A DNA stretch of 64,000 bases from Galdieria partita (lineage: Eukaryota > Rhodophyta > Bangiophyceae > Galdieriales > Galdieriaceae), in the NCBI GenBank assembly GCA_025991245.1, contig BQMJ01000014.1, forward strand, positions 124,001-188,000. The letters are read 5' to 3'. Positions 52,537 to 62,522 of this stretch are shown piece after piece; positions within the stretch are counted from its first letter, which is position 1; every line of letters begins with the position of its first letter. The notes beneath the pieces were generated by a model. That model had not been told where the DNA came from, made no database searches, and saw only the letters and a program-made list of their open reading frames with translations. The translations under genes and the position numbers were made by a program.

Positions 52537-54684
52537 ATGCTATCTTATTTGAACAGCAGTGATCAATCCAAAAGCTACCAAACAAGATGGAAATGGTGGT
52601 GGTCAAACCAAAGTATTGCTTCGTGGTTCCAAAGTCATAAGATTTTTAGCGCTCAAAATGAAGTAAATAGTGCAGTTCATGTCAAGAACTCGAGTGAAGA
52701 AAGAACATGGAAAGAGAATGAAGAAAGCTCTTTGGAAGAATATGAATACCCCTACAGCTTTTCCAAAGGGACGCCGGCAAATGTCAAAACGTGTGTTCCT
52801 ACAAGGTGAGTTTCATGAAGACCTTATTCTACATTTCTTATTCTTAACAAACATACAGTCCAATGACTCCCGAGAATTGTAACGAAACCTCAAGTTACTC
52901 GTCATTTAGAAAGCTTGCATTGTACAACGAATATTGTGAAAGTGAGAAATGGGTATGTAAACCTAAATTTTGAGTGATTTGTTGATAGCAAACTACTTTT
53001 TAGATTACGGACTTGGAAAGAACACCAAGTCAACTGGAATGTTTGAACCTGCCAAGCTTCTCTCCATCTGATTATCGCATTCGACAAATTTCCTATCATG
53101 TTGAAATCATTCAAACTTTACTAATTCCCTCCATACGAAGTATGTCATTTTTCTCTTCCTACTTTTCTATATTAACGAGCTAATTTCATAGATAGTGACT
53201 CCTCGCATCTCAAATGGATTGCACCACTTGGATCGGGTGCTGTAGGCATAGTGCTGTGTCCCAATGCTGCTGACATCGCTGTGAAGGTATCTCTATATCT
53301 TTAGCAAATAGTAGATTCCAATTCGTGTTACTTTAGGTATCGATCTATGAAACTGGCTTTGATCCAAAATATCTTCATCCAAGCAAAGCAGAAGCACAAA
53401 TTATGCGAAGATTGTTTACAGTTTTACGACTTTCAGAAAGCAACCCTGTGACTCCTCATGTAGCTATCATATTCGAGGATATCTATGGAGTTTCTCTATC
53501 TTCTCTACAAATTCCCAAACATTTCTGGGAATCTTCTCGAAGTGCTAAAGAGCTTCAGAAGTGGATAGGTCGCAATCGAAACTGTGACCTAACCAACTGC
53601 TCCCTTCTGTTCTCAGAACGACTAGAAGGAGGAACTCTCTTTCGTTCACTGTGCAAATCCTCTCCCGATATGAAACGTCAGAGAAGTGTAGATTTGGAAG
53701 AACTTTCCCAGGGACAGCTGAGGACGCCAAAATCCTTTTCACAAGTGCTTCATGAACTTGGTGTCTCTTCTGTCGATGGCATAAGGACTGTAGCCTTTCA
53801 GGTTCTCTTCACACTTGCAGTGATAAAGGAGTTGGTAAGTGAAGATAATATCCCGCCAAGTTCTTTGTCTCAAACTTATGTTTCAGGTTCCTGGTTTTAA
53901 ACACAATGACTTGAGTTTGGCAAATATTATGTTGCGGGCAACGCATGACTTTCCAGTGGACTTGTGGGAAAGTTCTATTACTCAAGGAAGAGAAACTCGA
54001 AGCAATTCGGAACACAGTGCCAAGTTCTACAGTCCACCTCTCCGAGTGTATTTATATAAGTATCATAATGAAAAGTTCCTAGTACCTGATTTAGGTTTTC
54101 AACCTGCTATTGCTGACTTTGATTTTGCATGCATTGGTAAGTTGATTCAAAGTGTTAGAAGAATAACTTATTTTGCTTCATGTGAAGGAAATGGTAGCCA
54201 TCCAGAAGATATAACCAATGCAAAAGTTGCCTTTTTTGAATCAAGAAAGGTTTATGAAGACTACAACATACATTCAAAAAGAGATGATATTTCTGATGCA
54301 CAAATGTTCCTCAGCAACTTGAAAGACGTTGCATTGCACAATTTACAACGAGAATTGAAGTCTAGGTCTTTGTTTTTGAAGGCATCTCCAAACAAAGAAG
54401 AATCTTTTATGGTAACATTGCTCTTAGTATGTTGTTTATAATGTACTAAACTATCCAAGCTTGAATTTTTCCAGAGAAGAGTGCATCCACAATGCAACGA
54501 CTCTCAGAATAGGTCATTGAGAGGGCGATTGCCACCCGGTCTTTATGAAACTTCGGATTACTATACTCCGAAAGGTGTCTTAAAAGATAGTTTCTTTGAC
54601 TGTTTTCGGAATATGGCTGCTGAATACGAAAGAAACCCTTCAAAATTCAAATTGTTGGAATCTTACGGAATCGAAGGTCATTGA
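52537..54684 (+). CDS. Atypical protein-kinase-fold gene
   Basis: About seven exons give roughly 600 residues. Kinase landmarks appear in order: glycine loop APLGSGAVGIVL, a lysine strand DIAVKVSIYE, the catalytic loop GFKHNDLSLANIML (H-x-D-L-x3-N with HND in place of HRD), and the metal loop AIADFDFACIG (DFD in place of DFG). Long inserts lie between these. The HND...DFD pairing is unlike canonical Ser/Thr kinases and recalls atypical kinases, including those encoded by large DNA viruses and haspin relatives. The N-terminal ~150 residues are polar (WKWWWSNQSIASWF, then acidic). A likely last intron near 54413-54474 (acceptor TTCCAG) leads into RRVHPQCNDSQNRSL. Activity is uncertain, but the key Lys, Asp, Asn and Asp are present. 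Confidence 0.72.
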
Positions 54685-54813
54685 GTTCCTTTGTAGAGCA
54701 ACCAAGAAAACGAAACTTTATTATTTCCAAGTGTGAAATTGATACAGTAAATATTACATGAAGAAGCAAATGCTTATCTCTAAACAAAGATGCGTTGTGT
54801 TGATTCTTCCATT

Positions 54814-56355
54814 TTAACTCAAACGACTCGGCCGATTGGCAATAGATATCCATCCATTGCGATGACTTCCAGCTTCACACCACAGTTCTAATAAAAGTAG
54901 CTTCTCAAGGCCATCAGGTAAAAGTGTTTCAATGATATGATAGATGAAAGATGGTTTACGATATTGCCTCGGAAGACTTTCAGAAAGACTCCGTTTCCAA
55001 CATGGAAAATCGTAAACAACATCCGGATTCCGCTGATGTTGCAGTTGAATCGTTTCAGCACTGGTTTTACCCAACCTAAGCATAAAATTTGAGTTCTTAT
55101 TGACACAATCTTTTGGGTCACAAGTACTTTCTCAACACCAATAAAGTGGAATGGCCGATCCGAAAATAACTGTAGTCACTCGTGCGAATCTTATTGTTGA
55201 CATCTTTGTGAATCCAACAAATATTTTCAACATAATTGAATCCCTTGGCCTCAAAGACCTTGATCACTTCGGGAATCATCCATTTCTCTACCCACACAAA
55301 GATAAATCCAAAAGGCAGAATTTGATCGAGTCCTTTCAAAGATGCCACATCGCAAGGGCGCAAGTTACTACCCATTCAACATTTCAGTGCGGTAACGGAA
55401 TGCATGTTTTCACCTACTCTGACCAGGGAGGATCCATGTAGACGCATTGAAAACTCTTACCCAGTTCTTTCAAATTGAAACAACGAATATCCTTTTCTAA
55501 ATAGAGACCTTTCTTTTCAGATAGGGTAAGAGACGACAGCGGCAAGATTGGGATGGCCCAAGACCGTGGTAGCGGATCAGGAGGCAGTGCTTCCCGAACG
55601 ACCACATTCATCAACTAAAACAGTCATACTCGTGCACAAAACGTGTTTGCCAAACTTACTTGTCTTCTTCGCCTTCTCCATGCAATGAGTGCATTGAAAG
55701 CAGATGAGCGCAAAGCCAGAGGCCTAGATACATGAGCTAGACTGCCGCTGCTTCGTATGCCTTTTGGCTTTGGTTTCGAACGATGGCCATGTTCTAACCA
55801 GAGTTCATCCTAAGCATATGCTTTAGTTGGCAACCTTTTGGTACCCTTTCACTTGCAACGAACCTCATCGGAATCGGACCAAACTTCCTCATCCTCCGAA
55901 TCACTAATCTCAATCAGCTCAGAAAATGCTGCTGCTGGATCATCATAATATTCATCTTGTAACGCAGCAATCGTTTCACCCCCGTCTTTCAACATATCCA
56001 CCGTGAAGAAACTCGTTTGCTTGAAAAGTTCAGCTTGCTCCTCAGCAGTCAGTTGTAACGATGCATCACAACTATCCACTACCCCAGACATATTACCCTT
56101 ATTAAACTCATCTCCTTCCAAGGTATCAGATAAAATAACCGTATTCTGCCCTTGCAGCTCCTCACATTCTTGCTGCTTTTGATTCGCTTTGCTCTGTTGA
56201 AGACGTTCCAAAGCTTCAAACTTTTTCATGATCATCTCGGGAGTCTCTTCATCATCAACGTAACCTAAATAATAGGAAGGATCAGGAGTTTTAGTTGGCT
56301 TTTGACACCTTCTTCTAGGTCTCGAATACGTTGCCCCTGGAGGATCTTCTGACAT
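54814..56355 (-). CDS. MT-A70-family adenine methyltransferase
   Basis: Five exons give about 450 residues. The catalytic segment CVYMDPPWSDNLRPCDVASL contains DPPW, followed by FGFIFVWVEKWMIPEVIKVF, FNYVENICWIHKDVNNK, YFRIGHSTLLVLRK, and the C-terminal KPSFIYHIIETLLPDGLEKL, WCEAGSHRNGWISIANRPS. This is the METTL3/METTL14/METTL4 fold that makes N6-methyladenine in RNA or DNA. The intact DPPW favours an active enzyme rather than a METTL14-type partner. The N-terminal exon (MSEDPPGATYSRPRRRCQKP ... ISDSEDEEVWSDSDE) is acidic and joins by a GTTCGT donor to DELWLEHGHRSKPKPKG, then a basic RRRRRQ patch. Which target, mRNA or DNA, cannot be decided. Confidence 0.8.
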
Positions 56356-57435
56356 CACCAGTGAAAACAATTTTGAAAATCAATGGCCAAACCTAATTTC
56401 AGCTCTTTTCCCGCCCAAAATCAAATGCCAAGACAATTCTTCTTTCCAAATTTTCGAAGACTCGATTGTTAATCTAAGCAACATAAGAATGGCAGAAACT
56501 TGATGGCTGTCAGACTAACAGCACCAAATGTCACTCCAACATGTAAATAAATCTTCATTAACCACAACAACAAACTGCTAGTGATAACTAAAAAAATAAA
56601 AGCAAGACCACTGAATGTAACACTTGAAACAACGCAGGAACTTCTTGTCACCGTTTTTCATAAAACAGAAGAAATGGAAGCGCTTTCATTTATGTTAATA
56701 AAGGTATAGATAAAATAATACGGAAGAAAATTTCATATAGAGCAGACTGCTGCGATAGCTTGAAATTAATAAGTTTTCCAGTTGTTCTTGATTTTAAATT
56801 CTTGAAAGTAAAAACAAATTTTAATTAGCCTTACCAAAATAGACTCTAGACGCTAAAGCGCAACCTAACCTAATACTTTTGGAAAATTAACATTTGGAAA
56901 TCTTCATGAGCTTGAATTTTCGATTGAATATGATGCAATTTCCCAGGATTAAGTTTTTTTTTTTATAAAAATTAATTATAAAAAATTAATTTCAACGAAA
57001 AAGAGCTGAATTCAGTTTAATTGCTACGGGCACATACAATGAAATGGAGACTTTGGCATTTGTGAAAAACTGTTGGTATATAAATAGTTCTTAAAAATAA
57101 TTTGTCTTTCGTGAAATATTCAATCTGTTGGTAATTTTTTCAAGAGATGGATAGCATTCCTCTTTCTATTTTGAATGATCCGCCAAATATACCAATGGTG
57201 TTTATAAGTTTGTTTTTTCAAAATTTCTGAATTTTTCAATAATTAGTTTAAATTCTCATTTTTCTTGTATGCTATTTGGCCAGAAATTAAAAGTTCATTT
57301 TTCAAGCTCCATTTTATTTCGTCTTATTTATAGCGAGAAGGAAGCAAGCGTAAAAATCTGAGGGACGGTTGGGAAAAATTGCTTGTGGCAAAGAGTTTCC
57401 CGCTACCGCATTCTTTAGCTTAACGATTGAAAGTG
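56356..57435. other. AT-rich gene-poor stretch
   Basis: About 1.1 kb, including homopolymer T and AATTAATT-rich sequence around 56950-57000. A minus-strand reading at about 56470-56670 could encode a ~40-residue hydrophobic peptide (TSSLLLWLMKIYLHVGVTFG) after an ~70-nt intron, which I regard as weak. A TATATAAA at 57077-57084 is a possible core promoter element for the MADS-box gene. Confidence 0.45.
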
Positions 57436-58753
57436 ATGGGTAGAAACAAAGTCAATATTAGACGTATAGAAGACAGTCGTTCTCGACAGGTACAGATGGG
57501 GTTTCATTGATATGTTTACAAAGTTAATTTAAAGTAAGGTGACGTTTACGAAGAGGAAAGCAGGTCTAGTGAAAAAAGCCTTTGAACTCTCAGTGCTTTG
57601 TGATTGCGACGTTAGTTTAGTGATCTTTAGTCCTAGTGGAAAGATGTTTGAGTATCACTCCGATAAGTGGGTCACGCTATTTGAAAAAATGTTTACCTAC
57701 GAGGGTGTAGTGGAAAGGAAGACGAGAGACCAGGTTCGTAAGCATTCCTGAAGTTGCTTTTGCTGACTCTTTTTTTTCAAGTCGAAATTAGTTGAAGTCA
57801 AGGGAAAGAAAAGATCTATACAAGTTCCACAAAGCGTAGTCAATTTGATTGCTAGCTTTGAAGATGCTTTCAGCAAAGAACACAAACTGAACCGTGCTGT
57901 TCACTCTAAATCAACTTCTGTGGTTGGAAATGGTGTTGAGAAAGGAAATCTTGCAGATTCTTCTTCTTTCCATGTGAGTAATAGCGTATCCCAATTATAC
58001 AATGAAGCAAGTAGATATGATGATATTGAGATGCAAAATCTTTCGGATAACAATTGGTCGGATAACCCAAGTATGGTTAAAAATGCCACTCATTCTTCTT
58101 GGGGAGAAGAATATCTTTTTGAAGGAGGAGAATATTTACAATCGAAAATAGTTGGAAAAATTCCAGAATTACAACTTTCGGAACCATCATCTAGAAGAAT
58201 TGCACATTATTCCCAAAGTACCACTGGCTATCCCACAAACCCAGATGGTTCGAATAACATTGTTCCTTTTTGTCATGAAGACAAGTCACAGATGGAAGAA
58301 ATCCAATCACTTCATGGTCAACAGGATAATAATAATAATAATAGTAGACAAAATGACCAAAAGGCAACCGGTTGCTTCTCTCCTGGCGAAGATTCGAGTT
58401 CCTTTCGCTCAAGAAAGCGTCTCAAAGTGGAAATTCCTCACCCCAGTGAATTTGCATCCGAAACGCTGAGAACTTCAGATTGGTTAGCTAATCTTACTTC
58501 TTTGCAGACTAGTCGATATTTTGGAGATCAAGATTATTTCTCGACACTAAGCTTTCTTCCAAACAATAATGGATGGTTGTGGAATCGATACATGGATAGT
58601 ATTCCCCCAGTACCTCGTTCTCCTTTCCTTTGGAGCACTCCTAGAGGACCTCTAGGATTTTTCAATCAAGAACAGTTATTTACTCCAAATTCCATTTCTG
58701 GAGCCATACCAAGTCCTGGAACTGCTGATCTTATCCGTAACTCTGATAGTTGA
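57436..58753 (+). CDS. MADS-box transcription factor (MEF2/SRF class)
   Basis: Three exons give about 390 residues. The MADS domain begins at the initiator: [18 protein letters not shown], then (after an intron with donor GTACAG) [41 protein letters not shown] short basic/hydrophobic continuation ([20 protein letters not shown]) is closer to MEF2 than to plant MIKC proteins, since no K-domain coiled coil follows. The second intron uses donor GTTCGT and joins KTRDQ to [14 protein letters not shown]. The long C-terminus is Ser/Asn/Pro-rich with an Asn run (58325-58343) and several Trp/Pro motifs, likely an activation region. It should bind CArG-type DNA. Confidence 0.93.
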
Positions 58754-58845
58754 GAACATTTGTTTATTTAGTAAAGTGAAAATCCAAACGCAAAGAATGA
58801 CAAACGCAAAGAATGACAATACCATTTGTGAAATTGCTGCCATAT

Positions 58846-60139
58846 TTATTTATTGTTCCACAAAGTAGCTAATGCATCGTTCAATTGGTTGGCAGCTTCC
58901 TTTGTCTCATGTAATGATAATGAGCCGTAAGATATTCGCAAGTAGTTTGACATTCCAAAGAGTTGTCCAGGAAACACTAAAATGCCATATTTTTGTATCA
59001 AATATTGAACTGCATCATGTGATGTGATGGAATCTGGAATAGGAACGAAGAAGAAGAATCCTCCATTGGCTCTATATGTATGATACTTACTTACAACCTG
59101 CCAAAATATTTCTCTTCTAGGCACCATTTCTATCAAATGTCATTCAAAGATATGTCAAGTATGAGGACGACATACCTTGTACTTGTTTCTGAATCCATTC
59201 TTTGGAAGAATCATTGAATGCTGCCAATGCTGCCTGTTGTGCAAGATGACAAGCATGTGTTGCTATAGTATCCTGAATTTCTAACATGGACTTGCGAAGA
59301 TAACTAGGATAACAAAAGTAGCCCACTCTTAAGCCTGCCAAAGAATACGACTATTATTACGTGCGCTGCTTGTGTCTTGGAAATAAAGATGTTCATCTTA
59401 CTTTAGAAAAGGTAAAGAGGTTGATAACTCCATCTGTAGCACTAAAGGAATTCGTTTCTATCCCATCAAATATGAAGTGTTCATAAGCTTCATCGATTAC
59501 CAACCAAACACCTCTATGAAAACATAACTGATACAAGGAACGCAACCTATCTGTACTTATCACTCTTCCTGAAGGATTCCCTGGACTAACGACAACTACC
59601 AATTTGGTGTTGACACTTATTTCTAAGCTTTGGGGTTGAGGAAGAAATTCCGAGTCTGTATCGACCACAACTGGTTTGACTCCAGCCAACAAACAAGCGG
59701 TGTAATGTGAAAAGTAATAAGGACGGAATAAAATAACTTCGTCACCTGGGTTACACAAACATAAGAGAATATTGAGAAATCCTTGATTGGAACCCGAACA
59801 TATCATCACTTCGTTGCCACAAGAAGAAGCAAACTTTAGGTCCAAACGTTTTCCAATTTCTTTTTCCAGTTGTGGAATTCCACAAGTTGCTCCATAACGA
59901 TAAGTCTCTGTTAGACCACAAGACTGGATGATTGCTTGTTGAACACTTGTTGGAGGTGACCAAAACGGCGTTCCCTAATAGCGGATGAGAGTACATCAGT
60001 AAACTCCAATATCTTTCTTCACCATAGTCAAGTTATAGATAATGTCTTGTCCGTAGGTTTCTGAAAACTGTGTCACCCACGAGGTTTCTTCCAAGCTCAG
60101 TAGTCTGTTACTTGACGATAAGCTGACAGGAGATATCAT
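58846..60139 (-). CDS. Class I PLP-dependent aminotransferase
   Basis: Four to five exons give about 390 residues. The start exon MISPVSLSSSNRLLSLEETS joins (donor GTGAAG) to GTPFWSPPTSVQQAIIQSCG, then ETYRYGATCGIPQLEKEIGK, the substrate-side loop. Cofactor residues are visible: CSGSNQGFLNILLCLCNPGD, RPYYFSHYTA, VVVSPGNPSGRV, VWLVIDEAYEHFIFDG, and the PLP lysine in LFTFSK. Splicing to acceptor ATAATAG yields FTFSKSYSLAGLRVGYF, the textbook Schiff-base motif. The final exon ends with GYxxVxPGQLFGMSNYLRIS-type sequence containing the carboxylate-binding arginine (NYLRISYG). Substrate is undetermined (aspartate-, alanine- or kynurenine-type all possible). It diverges from the fibrillin gene. Confidence 0.88.
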
Positions 60140-60184
60140 TCAAGTTGCTGTTGTGAAAGCAATGGACTATGGGTCTATTGCAAT
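60140..60184. promoter_or_regulatory. 45-bp divergent inter-start region, aminotransferase / fibrillin
   Basis: The aminotransferase ATG (60139, minus) and the first in-frame ATG of the fibrillin gene (60185, plus) are 45 bp apart. If the fibrillin starts at 60230 or 60275, the gap is 90-135 bp. Confidence 0.35.
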
Positions 60185-61186
60185 GTGTCTAATAAGAATT
60201 TCTCACATACTTTACTCATTGAATCCAAAATGGATGGAGATAGAAAGGAATCTCAAAAGCATTCTTTAGGAACCGAAATGTCGTTTGTATTCCTTACAAC
60301 TCGCTCGTATTCCAAGAACAGCTCCAGTTTATTCAACTCTCAGAAAACTTGTCACTCTTGTGGAAGCAGAAGAATAATAATATATGGAAATAAAACAACT
60401 CTTCGCAAGACTGCTTTATGTTCCCAAATAAGAACAGATCCAACTAGAGAAATATTTAAACTCAAGTTCTATGAACAAATTCAGAAAATCAAAGATACTT
60501 TAAGGTAAGAGTGAGAAATAAAAGTATAAACTGAAAAAACTTGCTGTAGATATAACAGTGACAGACCTCTTACCAATAAGGGAATGGACCAACAAACCCA
60601 ACAACATATAATGGAGACCATCAACGTATTAGAAGCAAGTAACCCTTCTCCAAACCCTCTAACTAGTCAAGCCATTGAATTGCTTCAAGGAAATTGGAAA
60701 CTGCTCTATTCTACTGCAAGAGAAATAACTATACTGAGCTCTCTCCCTGTCTTCTTTCAGTTACAATCAGTATACCAAATGATTGATCTAAAGAATAGAA
60801 AACTTGAAAATAGAGCTGAACTTGGTATTGCAGGTGTAATTAAAGCGTCTGTACGGGTAACTGGAAGCTTTTATCCTGTTTCTGAATCCACAATGACTCC
60901 ACCGGAGCTACAAGAAGTAAGTCTTGATAGCATGACCCGAGAAAGATTACGTAAACTTTTGGAAGCTCGTCGTGTCAACGTCAAGTTTCAAAAGAGATCT
61001 TGGGGTATAGAAAGTATTTTTGGTGTTCCGGTAACAAGTCTTTTGGAGACATTGCGACAAGTTCATGTGAAGCCAATCGTTCAACGGGAGCCTTCATTGG
61101 ACATTACTTATTTAGACGAGAGCTTTCGAATAGGTAGAGGAGGTGATGGAGGTATATTCGTGTTAGAAAGATATATTCGTGGTTAG
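60185..61186 (+). CDS. Plastid fibrillin / lipid-associated protein (PAP)
   Basis: Two exons with an intron at about 60505-60549. The PAP/fibrillin domain covers the second exon: NPLTSQAIELLQGNWKLLYS (the conserved L-x-G-x-W-x-L-x-Y-T/S), ENRAELGIAGVIKASVRVTG, and the C-terminal DITYLDESFRIGRGGDGGIF-VLER, which is the family's 'YLDe.lRigRG..G.lFVl.R' signature. Fibrillins bind lipids at plastoglobules and thylakoids. The first exon is Ser/Lys/Arg-rich with few acidic residues near MSFVFLTTRSYSKNSSSLFN, consistent with a plastid transit peptide. The start may therefore be 60275 rather than 60185 or 60230. It supports a photosynthetic host. Confidence 0.88.
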
Positions 61187-61782
61187 GTTCGTAAGACATC
61201 GGGTCACAGGATGGTCATTTTGAGGTTTGAACTGTTCAGAAATATTCCCAAAGATTTGTAAAGTCTCGAGATACTTTTCAGATGGTATATTTATTATATG
61301 TCATCTCCTCCAAGTCTTTTTCCATAGACAATGGTCCAGAAAATATCGACTCAAAGACTCCGTGAATATAAACCACAACACACCTTTCCTTAGCCCCCCT
61401 TTACTGGTTGAGAATATTCATCGAAATGTGTAGTTGTAGGAATATCACACGACTATTATTACAAGTGTCACCATAGCAAGTACGTACAGGACTTATCTTT
61501 GCAAACAAAAAACCTTGTTCAGTAGCTTCAAGTATTCTCAAAGAAATAAAATCTATCCGATGGCTCATTTCCAGTTCTACTTACAGAACAAGATAGATGA
61601 ATTCTAGTGACTCTCATTGTCACTCAGATGTACGACAGAGGAAAGGAATCTCATACAAGGTGAGCTATCTAGGACAATCTTATGTCTTTCGGTTTATCTG
61701 AAATCAACACAAAACCCTGAAAATCAGCACTCAATTCTTACCATTGGACAGATAATATCTCCCTTCCTCACTCTTTGAGCAC
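61187..61782. other. Spacer, no gene seen
   Basis: About 600 bp with only short frames on both strands and no recognisable RNA gene. Confidence 0.5.
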
Positions 61783-62314
61783 ATGTTTGCTTCAGAGGTA
61801 GAAAGCAGCAGGGCGGACGTACATTTATTACTAACTTTGGTTCGTTTATACAAGTCAGGTGTTGGAAATCCTCTACAAAGCGAAGTGTTTGTGAGAGGTG
61901 ACTCTTCACTGCGAGATAAAGCACTGAAATACCTTCAATCTCCTCCAACACCTAAGAAAATACTCGATAACCTTGTTACTGTCCACGTAAGGCACCTTTT
62001 TGTCAAATTTATTCAAATTGTGAAACCCTTCTAGTTTGCACAAGTAGGAGGTGGCGAAAGATGTTCAGTATGCGGGGAGGAATACGAACAAGGTGGACCC
62101 GTTAAAAAATTGCCGTGAGTAACCATACTTGTAAAATATTGGACTCTAATGAGAAGTCAAAGATGCGGAGACATATTTCACCTCAAGTGCATTTATCCGT
62201 GGCTAGAATTTGTAAGAGAGCTGTTTTCCTCTAACTTGTGCGTGCTAAGATTCTTTTCTGTAGCATAATACCTGTCCCCTTTGTCAGGAGGTATTTATTG
62301 ACAGAGACAGATAA
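61783..62314 (+). CDS. Small RING-type E3 ubiquitin ligase
   Basis: Four exons (donors GTAAGG, GTGAGT, GTAAGA) give about 130 residues. The C-terminal RING reads ERCSVCGEEYEQGGPVKKLP, CGDIFHLKCIYPWLEFHNTC, PLCR. This is the RNF126/RNF181-like RING-H2 pattern (CxxC ... LPC-x-x-x-FHxxCIxPWL ... TCPLCR), which recruits E2 enzymes for ubiquitin transfer. One position is unusual: where the family has LPCxHxFH, this protein has LPCGDIFH, an aspartate in place of a zinc-ligand histidine. The N-terminal ~80 residues are helical (RADVHLLLTLVRLYKSG; PPTPKKILDNLVTVHFAQVG). No membrane segment is seen. An upstream exon cannot be excluded. Confidence 0.82.
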
Positions 62315-62522
62315 TTGAAAGGATATATCTTACGTTTAGCATTTGAATAAACAGGTTGTTAACCAACTATAGAGTTTGTTGATCAAAGTTGTGAATTCGC
62401 AAGGGATTGATGGAATCCATTAGACTTGGCTGTCTTTTTTCTCTCCAAGTGAAGGCGCAACTTGCGAAAGGGGTGCGCATTTTTTTCCCAACAATTGTTC
62501 GTAGTGTTTTGTGACAGAAACA

